Source: Nothopassalora personata
Taxonomy: Eukaryota > Ascomycota > Dothideomycetes > Mycosphaerellales > Mycosphaerellaceae
DNA length: 64,000 nucleotides
NCBI GenBank assembly: GCA_033816765.1
Contig: CM066287.1
Coordinates: 3,410,001 to 3,474,000 of the forward strand
Reading direction: 5' to 3'
Under the pieces are notes generated by a model. That model did not search any database. It saw only the letters and a list, made by a program, of their open reading frames with translations, and was not told the origin of the DNA. Each line of letters begins with the position of its first letter. The first letter of the stretch is position 1. The position numbers and the translations under genes were made by a program. Of the stretch, positions 1-11,302 are shown in pieces.

Positions 1-1
1 C

Positions 2-2284
2 ACATATTGGCTCGAGAAGGACGACAACAAGACACTAATTGAAGACAGGCATGGAAATCGCATTTTCCCACCACGAGTTCGCTTGAGTGTCGAGGCACCA
101 CGCCGTAGCGTAGATTCACGAAGAAGTCATGATTCCAACAGGGGTATACGAAGCCAGTACGAGCTGTCAGAGGACGAAGGAAGACCTAGAGAGCGCAGGA
201 GACACATGCTACCCATTCCTGGCCGACTACGTCGCCACCGCGTGAGTCGTCCTGCCAGCGCTACCAGCGAGTCCAGCGACGAGGGACGAAACCCACCGCC
301 TCCACGCTACGGAGACCATGATGGCGGCGACGAGAATGTTGGGCCGCTCGAGCGTCATATGCGCAGTATGATTGCAAAGGAGGAGAAAGGCGAGTTGTCA
401 TCGCTTGATGTTGTCTCACCAGATCACTGGAACTCAAAGTATACGCCCTTCCGGAACGCACGGAGCAGCGTCGAGAAGTCGAGGCGCAGCAACGACACGG
501 CCGATCGCGGCTCGTCTTACACCGCGAATCGTCAAATATCGGTGGATACTGCTGTGCGCACTGGCCATCGACGTTCAAGATCTCCAAGCGCTAGAGTTGG
601 TGCGGTCGACCATGGGGTGACATCCATGAACGAAGTGATGTCTGATAGCCCTCATGTGGCCAATGCCCTCTCGGTGCAGCAAGGTCTTTCCAGCAACAAA
701 CAAAGAGCCTCGCAGGTCGAGCCGAAGGCCAAGATGCATCGCCTTCCAGCGTTGCACTTACATACTCGCAACCAAAGCAAAGACCGCAAAAACATCGAGC
801 GTACCGATTTTGCAAATACCACGGACCCTTATCTGGGGACACCACTCTCGTCTGTGCTTAGTGCGGACCCCAATACTGGACAACCCACATCCAGTCTCGA
901 GTCTTTCAGGCCGTTCGTGAAGCGGCACCGTACCAACGATAGCAATGGCAGCAGTTTGTTCCGCACGGAAACATCAGCCACAAATACAGGCGCTGTGAAG
1001 GACTCGAGCTCGACATTCGGCCGGCGCTTCTTCAAAAGCAGCCGCAATGGAGAACCAAGGCCCGATGGTACGCGATTTGGAAACCGAATTCGAGGAAGCA
1101 GTGACCATCTAGAGCCCAGCGTTGGCTCTGACATGTCTCGCGTGGCTTCAGATCTATCGGACGCAGATGATGATCACCGCGCTGCTGGGGCAGGTCGGCG
1201 TGTGGACCTTGCGGATACCGACAGTCAGATCAGGCCCAGGGCGTCCTTTGAGCGAGAGCGGACGAAGCCGAAATTTTACACGTCGAATCTGCCTTCCTTT
1301 ACATCTCCCGCGGCGCGACCGAGAAGCTCAGCCAACGAAACACCACTGCTGGACCAAAGCGACCCATTCTCCGGACAAGATGAGCGCACACAGCGAGGTC
1401 ACTCATCGCGTCTTGCTCCTCCCAGGATAAAGCTTCCAGACGGGGAAGGGCTCTCAGAGCCAGACCTTCCTAGCGGCAAATCCAAGCCCCTTTTGGAAGT
1501 TGGTGATTACAATCGCAAAAAGTCGTTGTCACAGAACAACCTATCTCCGGTATTCAGTCATTCCACCATAATCTCACGAGGAAAGCCAAAGGATAGCTGG
1601 CCAGTAAGTGGTCTCAAAGGCCATGATGCCAGAAGGCATTGGAGCATCTCAGATCGTTCCACTCCCCCAGAGCAGCAGCGCAACGTGTCACAGGGTGACA
1701 TTGCGCGAGTACGAGCACTTTTACTGGCTTCAGGCATCAAGGCACACCAGATCAACCTCAAAGCGGACACTCCTCGCGACAGCCCTCTCGCGATGATGGT
1801 GAAGGCGGCTCGTACAGCAGGAAAGCAGTGGAATAATGTGTCGAGGAAGGAGGAGCACATTGTTGCTTCCCAGATGCTGACAGACAGCCTGTCAAATACG
1901 CTCTCCTCTTTCGAAAAGACCCTACAGTATTTCCAAGGCAACAGAGCAAACGAGCTTAGATCGCGACTGGAGAGCTTGTCTCATAGAGTCGCCGAGCAGC
2001 TGACAAAGATCGTTCACGAGACCTCCGATGAGGCTGACGCCTTCAATGTCGAGCTGACCACGAAGCAGCCGCAAGAGGTCAAGCGCGTGGACGAAGCTGT
2101 AGATGCCATGTTCCGACAGCGTCGAAGACAATTTCGACTCGTGCGCCAAGCTGGCTTCAAGCTATTGGAATGGGTTGTACTTGGGATCATGTGGTGGATC
2201 TGGTTCATGGTCGTCTTGATAAATCTGTTGAAGAAGTTGGTGGTCGGCACGTTCAGAGTCTTTCGTTGGTTGCTGTGGCTTTAG
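2..2284 (+). CDS. Membrane-anchored hypothetical protein, 5' end outside window
   Basis: The reading frame is open from the first bases of the window and has no ATG near the edge, so the gene starts upstream; about 760 codons are visible. I do not recognise the family. The visible protein is long, polar and rich in Ser, Arg and Asp, which suggests mostly disordered sequence. Near the C-terminus there is a helical stretch (around SSFEKTLQYFQ and RLESLSHRVAEQLTKI), followed by a Trp-rich hydrophobic end beginning EWVVLGIMWWIWFMVVLINLL, after which the chain stops within about 20 residues. This looks like a tail-anchored or hairpin-anchored membrane protein with a large cytosolic region. It runs in the same direction as CSN4, whose start lies 280 bp downstream. 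No function is inferred. Confidence 0.75.
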   Translation, partial: TYWLEKDDNKTLIEDRHGNRIFPPRVRLSVEAPRRSVDSRRSHDSNRGIRSQYELSEDEGRPRERRRHMLPIPGRLRRHRVSRPASATSESSDEGRNPPPPRYGDHDGGDENVGPLERHMRSMIAKEEKGELSSLDVVSPDHWNSKYTPFRNARSSVEKSRRSNDTADRGSSYTANRQISVDTAVRTGHRRSRSPSARVGAVDHGVTSMNEVMSDSPHVANALSVQQGLSSNKQRASQVEPKAKMHRLPALHLHTRNQSKDRKNIERTDFANTTDPYLGTPLSSVLSADPNTGQPTSSLESFRPFVKRHRTNDSNGSSLFRTETSATNTGAVKDSSSTFGRRFFKSSRNGEPRPDGTRFGNRIRGSSDHLEPSVGSDMSRVASDLSDADDDHRAAGAGRRVDLADTDSQIRPRASFERERTKPKFYTSNLPSFTSPAARPRSSANETPLLDQSDPFSGQDERTQRGHSSRLAPPRIKLPDGEGLSEPDLPSGKSKPLLEVGDYNRKKSLSQNNLSPVFSHSTIISRGKPKDSWPVSGLKGHDARRHWSISDRSTPPEQQRNVSQGDIARVRALLLASGIKAHQINLKADTPRDSPLAMMVKAARTAGKQWNNVSRKEEHIVASQMLTDSLSNTLSSFEKTLQYFQGNRANELRSRLESLSHRVAEQLTKIVHETSDEADAFNVELTTKQPQEVKRVDEAVDAMFRQRRRQFRLVRQAGFKLLEWVVLGIMWWIWFMVVLINLLKKLVVGTFRVFRWLLWL

Positions 2285-2563
2285 ACCCAACGACAGCTTA
2301 GTTTCCTCAGTCATTTCGAGATACCCTACAGCATAGGCGTCCATTGGATATAAATCTAACAACAGACCAGTGCGAAGAGAAGCTTCCGCGTGGCATAGCA
2401 AGTTGCATGAAAGTGAATGACACCCTTCTGTAGTACGAAGGCAGTCCCACCAGTTGTTTTGGCGGGGTCGAGCAGGCAAACGCGCCACCACCACAGCTTT
2501 AAGTCCATCAACAGCGACCACCAAACATCGAACCAACAAACACAGACTCCACCACTGCACACC

Positions 2564-3854
2564 ATGGCTTCGAGTAGCGTTACTTCGAAGCTCGCACAGC
2601 TGGAGAGCTCGTCCGCACCGCACCGCACCGAAGAATACGAGAACATCTTGAGCAGCATATGCGCGAGCAACGACAACCTGGCGGAGAACCTAGTGGCTTA
2701 CGTGCAGTCCATCACCTCGGACACCATCGGTGTCATCAACTCGAGACCACTGCTTTCAAGTTTCGTGCACAAGTTCTGCGGTATCGGCAATAACGATGTC
2801 AAGATTGAAGCCGGGTATAGGGACCTCAAGTCTAGAGACTAGCAACAAAGCATTCTTCACCTACTGACATTGTTCCAGCACTCAGATCGTGGACACACTG
2901 GCACCCAAGATCATCTCCTACGAGCAGCAAGACACCGAGCTCAAGCTAGCTCTTGCTGAGGCGTACGAGGCCGATGATGACTTCGTCAGCTCGGCGAAGA
3001 CCCTCCAGACCATACCACTCGAGTCATCGCAGCGTACCGTCAGCGATGATGACAAGGCAAAAGTCTGGATGCGAATCTGTCGTTGCTACCTCGAAGTCGA
3101 CGATCCCACTAATGCGCTCACCTATTTGAACAAGATCAAGCAGATCATCTACACTGTCACCGACCAGACCACCCGGCTGTCATTTCAGCTCTCGCAGGCC
3201 CGCATCAGCGACTCACAACGCAATTTCCTGGACGCATCGGCAGCCTATCTGCAACTATCTAACGAGACTGTCGTCGATGAGGAGGAGCGTCAGCAATCAC
3301 TCTCGGCCGCCATCACGTGTGCAGTCCTTGCCCCTGCTGGTCCGCAACGAGGCAAACAACTCGCGAAGCTCTACAAGGACGAGCGTGCTGCCGAGACAGC
3401 GGAGTACGGCATCCTGGAGAACATCTTCCTCAATCGCCTTCTCTCCCCATCAGAAGTCGCCGCTTTCGCTGCCAATCTGGCTGAGCATCAGCTTGCCAAG
3501 ACCTCTGATGGCAGTACTGTGCTAGATAAGGCTGTGCTTGAACACAACCTCCTCGCAGTCTCCCGTATCTACGCCAACATCGCTTTCGAGAACTTGGGCA
3601 AGCTGCTCGGTGTCGATGCAGACAAGGCCGAGATGTACGCGTCTACCATGATAGAGAGTAAGCGTCTTTCAGGTTCGATTGACCAGATTGCGGGCGTCAT
3701 TCACTTCAATACGAAGGGCGGTCAGGACAGCACCAAGCTTGATCTGAGAGCATGGGATGCAAATGTTCAAGGGCTAGCAGAGGAGGTCGAGAAGGTGACT
3801 ACGCTGTTGCAACGCGAAGAACCGGCTTGGTATGAGCAGCAAGTCGCTGCCTGA
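2564..3854 (+). CDS. CSN4: COP9 signalosome complex subunit 4
   Basis: Two exons, 2564..2814 and 2879..3854, with a 64-nt intron, encode 408 residues, the usual length for CSN4. The protein would be a PCI-domain subunit of the COP9 signalosome, which removes NEDD8/Rub1 from cullins and so controls SCF ubiquitin ligases; in filamentous fungi the complex affects development. Family features seen are the helical-repeat N-terminal part (for example AKVWMRICRCYLEVDDPTNA) and the C-terminal PCI/winged-helix region (LLAVSRIYANIAFENLGKLL followed by SIDQIAGVIHF). The start is the first ATG of the frame, in a good context (caccATGGCT). Splicing restores the frame through a GG|C glycine codon. The paralogue Rpn5 is the main alternative, but the sequence reads as CSN4. 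Confidence 0.9.
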
Positions 3855-5604
3855 GTTCGCAGCGCTAGACAGACCGAGCATCAGACCCACCCGAGCCACC
3901 CGAGCTCGAAAGAGGTCCAGATGGAACACGTCAGCCGGGAGCTATGCGCGATCGCATACTCCTGGGTCGAACCGTCCGGCTCGCATCGCGTCCTGGTCCG
4001 CGCCACGAGCCGTATGGCCCCACGCTAGGTCAGGCACGCGACTCAGCGCATTGAAGTCATAGCACAACAGAGGCATGCGGCATGGCACTCGCTCAATATA
4101 ACGACAACCTGACATGTGGGAGGGCCTGGACACTTCATGCAGTCACCTCGCAATAGACATCCGATCGATCTTCGTAAAGAGCAGGACAGCTAGTGAACTG
4201 GCGCCGGACTTGCGCCTTAGAGGACCGTATTGAAGAGTGAACGGGAATGAGGATCATAGGACAGGAAACAGTGACTTGCCGAGTAGTAGATGACGCGGTG
4301 AATGAAATAATGGCCCTGAGCTTCATGTAAGTACCAGGAAACACTTTAGGACTTGACCGACACAGCGTGAAACGCGGCAATGTGCTATGTTCTATGCAAA
4401 AATGAGCGAGCTTATAATGGGTCGTTCATTTGGCATTCTGGTGAGATCCTGACAATCTTAGTAGTAACGTGGCCGTCGCAGATATACTGCAAACGCGCTA
4501 GCCGGAAGTGGACAAGACCACCGTAGCTGAAAAGTCTATGGGCAGCTTACGTTTTCGTTCTACGGGCAGCTCTTACTCTTAGTGATCGCTCGAAATTTGA
4601 TTATCGTTTGGCTGTGGCCCTAAGTGGAGCTTGGGCTAGAGCGAATCGGTACCTCGACTAACACAGTGTAAAGAAGCAGCTGGTCTCGAGGAACGGCTAT
4701 TTCCTGAAGCCATAATGATTGAAGCAGTTCCAAATGACGATGCCACCTTGCTTGCTGAGCTGACCAGCTAGTAAACGTGTCCAGCCAGGTTATCATCGTG
4801 CGTTGACGCTGATGTTGGCGTGATCCAAAAGCACATGTACGGGTAAGCGATACTGTGGTACACAGGTAGATTGCGCTACAGACAAGCGTTACAAGCGGAA
4901 GTTAAAGCGAGAGGACTTCATCTTGGCTCTCTCTCCCTCCATGCAAAAATGTTATGAACAGATTGCAATGACGGGAGCCCTGCGGAGTAGGCGGACATCA
5001 TTGTCTACTGGTTTGTGAGTGGAAGGGCGACAAGTGCAGCACAAGGTAGCAGCAACTTTGTTCGTCGTTGGTACACCAGCAAGCACTCTAGCTCTGCTGC
5101 TGAGAGCTCATCCCTTGTCGTGGGCTTAATTGACCCACGTGCCACGCCCACAACCACCCCCGACTGCCTGCGACGCTGCAATTTTCCCACTGGAAGCTGC
5201 GACGAGACGGCGGACCTTCACACTTTACCGTTCATCAGCTCCTATCAGCCGCACTAGCGAAACGGGCAGCACGTTGGAGGTCCCCGACTCCCGGGTGGAT
5301 CTAACTGCTCAATTCGGTGTACCAGGGCTGGATCGCGACAGGGGACACAGCACGCAAAGTGGCATCCACATACTTGCCTGCCTCCGGCGCAGAGGCTTCG
5401 TCCTCGACTGCAACCAAAGGCCACCGTCGCCGCACATCGCGAGCCAGTGTCCATGCCCCGATATCCCTAGACCCAACCTCAACTCGGACCCACCCGCACC
5501 ACCACCACCACCACCACCACCACGACGGCGCCTCTCCGTCGCCCTCGAGGCAGCCTTCGCTGGGCTACACATCGTTCAACGAGGAAGACGAGCGGGATCA
5601 CCAC
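3855..5604. other. Intergenic, CSN4 to mannosyltransferase
   Basis: About 1.75 kb with no ORF that resembles a protein and no convincing spliced gene. The right part is the 5' leader of the mannosyltransferase. It contains a (CAC)9 microsatellite at 5497-5523, and a frame from 5305 that is open and in phase with the downstream ATG but has no ATG of its own. Confidence 0.6.
5497..5523. repeat. (CAC)9 microsatellite
   Basis: Nine uninterrupted CAC triplets lie 80 bp upstream of the mannosyltransferase ATG. Read in the downstream frame they would encode a His run, but no start codon precedes them in that frame after the TAA at 5302. Confidence 0.9.
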
Positions 5605-7197
5605 ATGTCCCTGGACCGCTCGCCCAGTCCACGGCGTGATGGGGGGTGGGCATCGCCGGGCCTCACCACTCCCTTCGACGACACCCTTCCCGATGGCCGC
5701 CTGCGAGGTCCGAGTCCGAGCATGCATGGCGGCAAAGGCAACGTCACCTGGGCGAGTGCCAAGGCCAACAGCGAGCGCGTCAACGGCTACCCTAGGTACC
5801 AGAGCCAGAACCAGGGCTGGTTTTCTAGAGTGAGGAAATTGTCCGTCAGCCTGCCGCTTTTCGCACACGGCGGACAGGAAGATCGGATTGCCGAGAAGGA
5901 GAAGCTGAATCGAGGTCGGTCGCGCGATGGCAGCGGACTTAGCTGGAAAGATATTCCACGGCGAGCAGGCTTGTTGCTGTCTAGGAGACGGAAATACATG
6001 GCGCTATTCGCATTTGTGGCGATACTGCTTTTCTGGCTCTGCAGTAGCCGTGAGTGACCCTCCGTTAATTATCAATGCCAAGCTAACATAATTACAGCTC
6101 TTGTCTTTTGGTATCGACGGACATCATGGCTTGGAGGTGGCTCCAAATTCGTCCTGATACTGGGTGCGAATGAAGGAGGCGGAGTGATGGATTGGAAAGG
6201 TGCAAGGGAGTGGGCGATAGAAAGAGACAGTGTCAAGAACAAGAAAAAGTATGCGGCAAGATGGGGGTACGAGCTGGACATTGTGGACATGAGCACCAAG
6301 AAGCGATATGCCCACGAATGGAGGGAGAGCTGGGAGAAAGTGGATGCCGTCCGAAACGCCATGAAGAAGTACCCCAATGCTGAATGGTAAGAGCCCCATG
6401 GATGGTACACACTGTGTATTCATCAGCGAGCAGACTGACATTGATACAGGTTCTGGTGGCTCGACCTCAACACTTTCATCATGGAGCCGACATACTCTCT
6501 GCAATCGCACATATTCAACGACCTCAACGCCAACACATATCGTGACATAAATGTGTTCAATCCTTTGAAGATACAGCATCCCCCAAACAATACTTCTAGC
6601 GATCCGAACGCGCCACATCCCGCAAACTACCTTGACGAGGAATCGCTGTCCCCAGTCGGCGACGGAAAGCCAGAGAGTGTCAACCTGTTGGTACCGCAAG
6701 ATTGTGGAGGCTTCAACTTGGGGTCCTTCTTCGTACGACGGAGCCCCTGGGCAGACCGAGCAATGGACATCTGGTGGGATCCAGTATTCTACGAGCAGCG
6801 ACACATGGAGTGGGAGCACAAGGAGCAAGATGCGTTGGAATACATCTACACGAACCAACCGTGGATACGCTCGCATGTCGCGTTTGTGCCGCAGCGTAAG
6901 ATCAACTCTTTCCCAAATGGAGCGTGCGGTGACGACCGAGGAATACCGCCTGGAGGCTGCAAAGCATTGAAGATCGGCGACGACATGAGGGAATGTGGCG
7001 TACAGGGTATCCACTATCAAGTAAAGGAGCGAGACTTTCTGGTGAACATGGCGGGCTGTGAATGGGGCCGCGATTGCTGGGGAGAGATGTACAACTTCCG
7101 GCAGTTGAGCAATAGACTCAATCGCAATCCGTGGGAAAGGTTCAAGGATTGGATCTCGCACACTTGGAATGCACTCAAGAAAAAGGAGAAGGCGTAG
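5605..7197 (+). CDS. MNN10: Alpha-1,6-mannosyltransferase, GT34 family (Mnn10-like)
   Basis: Three exons, 5605..6049, 6098..6386 and 6450..7197, with introns of 48 and 63 nt, encode 493 residues. GT34 enzymes of this type are Golgi type II membrane proteins of the mannan polymerase complex that extend the alpha-1,6-mannose backbone of N-glycans, using GDP-mannose. A short Ser/Pro-rich cytosolic tail beginning MSLDRSPSPRR precedes a single membrane anchor at about residues 132-147. The lumenal catalytic domain follows, with FVLILGANEGGGV, the DxD-like LDLN at about 248-251 in WFWWLDLNTFIM, and QDCGGFNLGSFF, all GT34 hallmarks. The ATG at 5605 is the first in frame and gives the N-terminus I expect for fungal orthologues. 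Mnn11 is the alternative paralogue; the long cytosolic tail favours Mnn10. Confidence 0.88.
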
Positions 7198-7932
7198 CGT
7201 GATCAAGAAGCGCTGGAGGCTCAGCGAAAGGCAGAGGCTGAGCGAAAGCAATCACGTTCCGGTCCAATTGGCTTATTCGCAGCGCGATAACCTTCGGAGG
7301 ACATCTCGTTCGAATTTGCTTCGGCATACAGCCGTCTCCCTGGTGGATATGACCTCAGGAGAAGCCATGCCTTCTCAGCGATATGTACTCTGGACTTTAC
7401 TTCTTTCCCAACGGGTTTGAGCGAATTTGCATACATTGATCCCGCATCACCGGAGGACGACTCTCCATGGCGTTTCTGTGGCGTTCGGCGGGTTTGAATG
7501 GGAGTATGTCATACCACGACATGCATCACCAACGGACCGCAAAGAGCAGAGTGTGTGGATCCAGCGGATTGAAGGCCGTGCTATTGCAGAGAATGGCCAG
7601 CCTGGCTCTTAGTTTTGTGCTCGAAGGAGTTTGCACCACCGTTTGGTTGGGACGAGCAGGTCCGACTGCCAGGCAGGAGCGTGTGGCGTGGTAGCCTTGA
7701 TTGGGATTGGGATGTAGAGACAGATTACTATGTGATACCACCAAAGTATTGCTTTATACGCGTGTCGAAAAACTTGTCTGGCTTCCATTTGATGTGTGTC
7801 GTCAAGTGTGCCTCCTGCTCATGTGGTGTCGTGGTTCCTACAGACGGGCATTAGTTCTATCAGCGCTGACAGACAGCTAACGCGAACTTGTCGCGTCGTG
7901 TCATTCCCAATCGTCCACCCATTGTCTTTGCT
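7198..7932. other. Intergenic, mannosyltransferase to MSY1
   Basis: 735 bp holding the 3' flank of the mannosyltransferase gene and the promoter of the tyrosyl-tRNA synthetase gene. I see no supported gene or repeat. Confidence 0.6.
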
Positions 7933-9714
7933 ATGTCATGCACCATCCTCAAGCGCCTGAACGCGAACACATCGTACGTCCGTGCAAATTGTACAACACG
8001 GCTGGCACTGCGCCAATTGCGACGATATGGGCCACAATCACAGGGAGCGCCCCGACCCGGCGTCCTGAAGCTGCTCGAGCAGCGAGGATATGTTAATCAG
8101 ATCGCCGGGTAGGCCCAGACCACGAATCACACCATGTAAGGATCCATGCTGAAGGATTCTCAGTGATCGCAATGCCCTCGAGAATCTCCTCGACACGAGA
8201 AGAGTAGGCTTCTACGCGGGCATTGATCCCACCGCGCCGTCGCTACACCTTGGTCACCTTCTCCCGCTTATGGTGCTCTTCTGGCTCTACCACCATGGCC
8301 ACCACACCGTCAGTCTCATCGGGGGGGCGACGGCGAAAGTCGGCGATCCCAGCGGCAGACTGACATCGCGAGCGAGGACCGCAGAGGCTGTGACGGAGTC
8401 AAACTTTCAGGCTATGCATGCGCAGGTCGGACAGCTTTGGCAGAATGCGATCAGATATGGGGCAAGACATGCGCAAGGCGGAGAGGGCGTAGGCAAGAAA
8501 GAGCTACTGAATAATGCCGAGTGGCTTGACAACCTCAGTGTACTTCAGTTCTTGAAGCTGATGGGCAATGGCATGAGAGTGGGCACCATGCTGGGTCGAG
8601 ACACGTGAGTTGGCTCAACGATGCCGCAGGCAATGGCAGTCCAGGATCAAGGAGCGTTTGGGTGTTCATGGCTAACGTTTGGATTTAGTGTCCGAAACAA
8701 GATGGAGAAAGGCGACGGCATGTCTTTTGCTGAGTTCACGTATCCGTTGCTGCAGGCGTGGGACTGGTGGCACATGTATCAGAGTCGGGGAGTTCAGATC
8801 CAAATTGGAGGAAGTGACCAATACGGCAACATCATCGCCGGCATTGACGGCGTGAAGTACATCAGTGCACAAAGCGAGCAAAGTCAAGCCGAGGAGCAAC
8901 TGTCTCAGGAGAAGTCGCCGATGGGCCTCACGGTGCCACTCTTGACTACTTCGAGCGGGGAAAAGTTCGGTAAGAGTGCTGGAAATGCGATCTGGCTCGA
9001 CCGTAACCTCACATCATCATTTGACCTGTACGGAGTAAGTTGTGAAATCTGCTATGCAGCAACGACGGCCCTGACAAGATACAGTTCCTGCTACGCTCTA
9101 CGGATGACGATGTCGAGCGCTATCTGAAGTTGTTCACCTTCGTACCGACTGAGCAGATTGCAGTCATCATGACTGAACACAAGACAGACCCAGGAAAGCG
9201 GAAAGCTCAGCACCTACTGGCTAGCGAAGTGTTAGAACTTGTTCACGGCCCGGAAGAAGCCATGAGAACTCGAGAAGAACATCAAACCATGCGACGACCG
9301 ACAGTGGCATCCCTCATGAACCAGAAGGCTGGAGAGCTGGACGTCCAGCAGGCGACAACCGCGACTCAGCACACAACGTTGCCAAAGTCGCTCGTGCTGG
9401 ATGCACCCTTCTCGCGAATTCTATATCATGCTGGACTGGTTCAAACTAAGTCCGAAGGGGCACGTGCCATTTCCAAAGGAGGCGCCTACGTCGCGACAAC
9501 GTCTACCCATGGCGCAGACAGCGAGCTGAACTTTATGGCTATCAAGGACCAGCGTCCCACCGATATTGCCAGCCTCTCATCCGATGGCGTCTTGATTCTG
9601 CGTCTAGGCAAATGGAAGGTCCGTGTGGTCAAGGTCGTAGGTGATGATGAATTTGAGGCGTCAGGCCTCGAAGCACCAGGGTGGACTGAATACAAAGCGA
9701 CCGCCCGCCGGTAG
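7933..9714 (+). CDS. MSY1: Tyrosyl-tRNA synthetase, mitochondrial type
   Basis: Four exons, 7933..8108, 8164..8604, 8689..9034 and 9085..9714, with introns of 55, 84 and 50 nt, encode 530 residues. The enzyme attaches tyrosine to tRNA-Tyr, and this bacterial-type form serves mitochondria. The class I HIGH signature is HLGH at 87-90 in [11 protein letters not shown]. The tyrosine pocket appears as [13 protein letters not shown] and [12 protein letters not shown]. The KMSKS equivalent is KFGKS at 298-302. The C-terminus has an S4-like RNA-binding segment ([20 protein letters not shown] ending in a [13 protein letters not shown] strand). The Arg- and Lys-containing N-terminus before residue 45 fits a mitochondrial presequence. 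The stop lies 52 bp from the convergent DUF2470 gene. In filamentous ascomycetes this enzyme can also assist group I intron splicing (known for Neurospora CYT-18). Confidence 0.93.
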
Positions 9715-9766
9715 TCACTCCTGTAAAGTGACTAGACATCTCTGATCCGATCCATCCTCATGCCAC

Positions 9767-10478
9767 TCAATGCTTCTGAAATGATCGCTGAGCCTTCACA
9801 TGATCATTGAAACGTCGAAAGGCGAACTGGCCCTCGATGAAGCCAGATCCCACCCAAAGCCAGAAAGTTGTTGAGCGAGGACTCACGGAGTGGCGCAGGA
9901 GGTGATTGCTGGCAAAGTATAGAGCCTCTGCCCCGTGGATCAAGATCATCCCGCTGATGAGCCAAGGCTGGATCGCCCAACAGAATCGGGCGAAAGTAGG
10001 CCAAATGTGGTCAACAGGTTCACCAGGTTCAAACCACCATCTCCGGCTGAACGCCACAAAGGTCGTTGTGATGACCGCAAACTCGGCAATGTAGATAGCA
10101 CTGTTCGGCGGAATGTACTGCTTGACCGTGACATCGGAGTGACCCAGTGCCTTGCGGCATTCTTTGTCCAGTTCGACGACACGTTCCCGGGCCTCTCGGT
10201 AGGAAGTCATGGCAGGCTCGAAGGCGATGCGGTAGTCGCGTCCGCGGCACGACAAAGTCATGTTTACCAGGGTGATGTCGGCCATTGTGCCGTCTTGCGC
10301 GGTCCATAGCGAGACGCCGCCGTAATGTTGCAGGTATCGGATTATCTGGGGTGTATGAGTTTCATGGCTCGAGTTGTGGTGCCGAGTTTCATGTCCTTAC
10401 AGAGTCATGATGGTCTTTGTTCATGTGTGAGATTATCCTGTTCTTGGCAGCTGCATCCTGGGCGTCGCGGTCTGCCAT
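9767..10478 (-). CDS. DUF2470-domain membrane protein
   Basis: Two exons on the minus strand, 10401..10478 and 9767..10345, separated by a 55-nt intron, encode 218 residues. The first exon is only 26 codons and carries HMNKDHHDS at residues 18-26, the signature of DUF2470 (a heme-utilisation-like fold), which is why this spliced start is preferred over the internal ATG at 10285. The second exon continues the domain (SLWTAQDGTMADITLVNM), then YREARERVVELDKECRKALG, then hydrophobic segments (AIYIAEFAVITTTFVAF; WAIQPWLISGMILIHGAEAL), so the protein is probably an integral membrane protein. The biochemical function of this fungal family is not established as far as I know. A GTGAGT inside the last exon lacks a matching acceptor that keeps the frame and is read as coding. 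Confidence 0.85.
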
Positions 10479-11302
10479 GTTGGAAGTTGATGGCTATGCA
10501 CTTGTTATGCGGTCCGTGTTTGAGATGTCGTCGATGTGGAAGGAGCGGGTCACATGATCATGCTTGTGCCGAGGCTAGAGATGCTCGTTCAATCTGTGTT
10601 TCGAACATCTTTCGCATCTCATGGATACTAACGACATTCATCACCTGCTCCTCACGGCGTAGACATATCGCCGTGAAGGGACGATCTAAGCGGTCAGCAG
10701 ATTTCATCGCGCTGCCTCCCAAATGACGGAGTCTGGATTGTTACATCAGTCATGTTTCTCAACCGCTCCACGCACATCAAGCACCACCAACCACATCATG
10801 GCGCGCCCGATCGTGGCCGCGCACCGCTAGACTAATTCGTTGCCAACTTGTAAGTCACGATGACTCTCTCAGATGCCAATTCCGTGGTTGTCCGGACACA
10901 ACACGCCACTTCTTCCCTGGTGGAAACTGCAAGACGACGAAGCGCCTGCAAACCATACCTTTTTAGGTCCATACAAGTAGAGCAACCCAGGCACCAAAAT
11001 CACACAGCTTCGACACTCAGCCACATCGTTCGGCATGGGCACTGACATTCCTTAACCTAGACATCTGAAACAAGCTAGATCCTTGTCCACTGTGGCTAGT
11101 AAATGGAGCTCATGTTGCGTCAGAGCGCAAGGGTAGATTCACGAACAACACTTTGGCTACCACAGTGAAACCGGTTTGGTACCTCATCTCTCGTGTTAGT
11201 TTTGTCTGCTCTTCTTGCACATCTCTCCCATTCTTCAAGTCCGGAACCTCGCAACACAGCCATACGCTCTACACCAGGTCTCCCGATACATATTATATCA
11301 AC
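10479..11302. other. Intergenic, divergent promoter region
   Basis: 824 bp between the divergent DUF2470 gene and the Gln-rich gene. Short ORFs occur on both strands but none looks like a protein. It must contain both promoters; I see no distinctive element. Confidence 0.55.

Noticed and set aside
6124..7251. 375-codon minus-strand open frame
   Set aside because: It lies antisense to exons 2-3 of the mannosyltransferase, whose motifs and splice sites are clear; the antisense frame has no recognisable domain.
9870..9900. GTGAGT on the minus strand as a further intron in the DUF2470 gene
   Set aside because: No downstream AG gives an in-frame product, and the translated segment through it is consistent with a membrane-protein tail.
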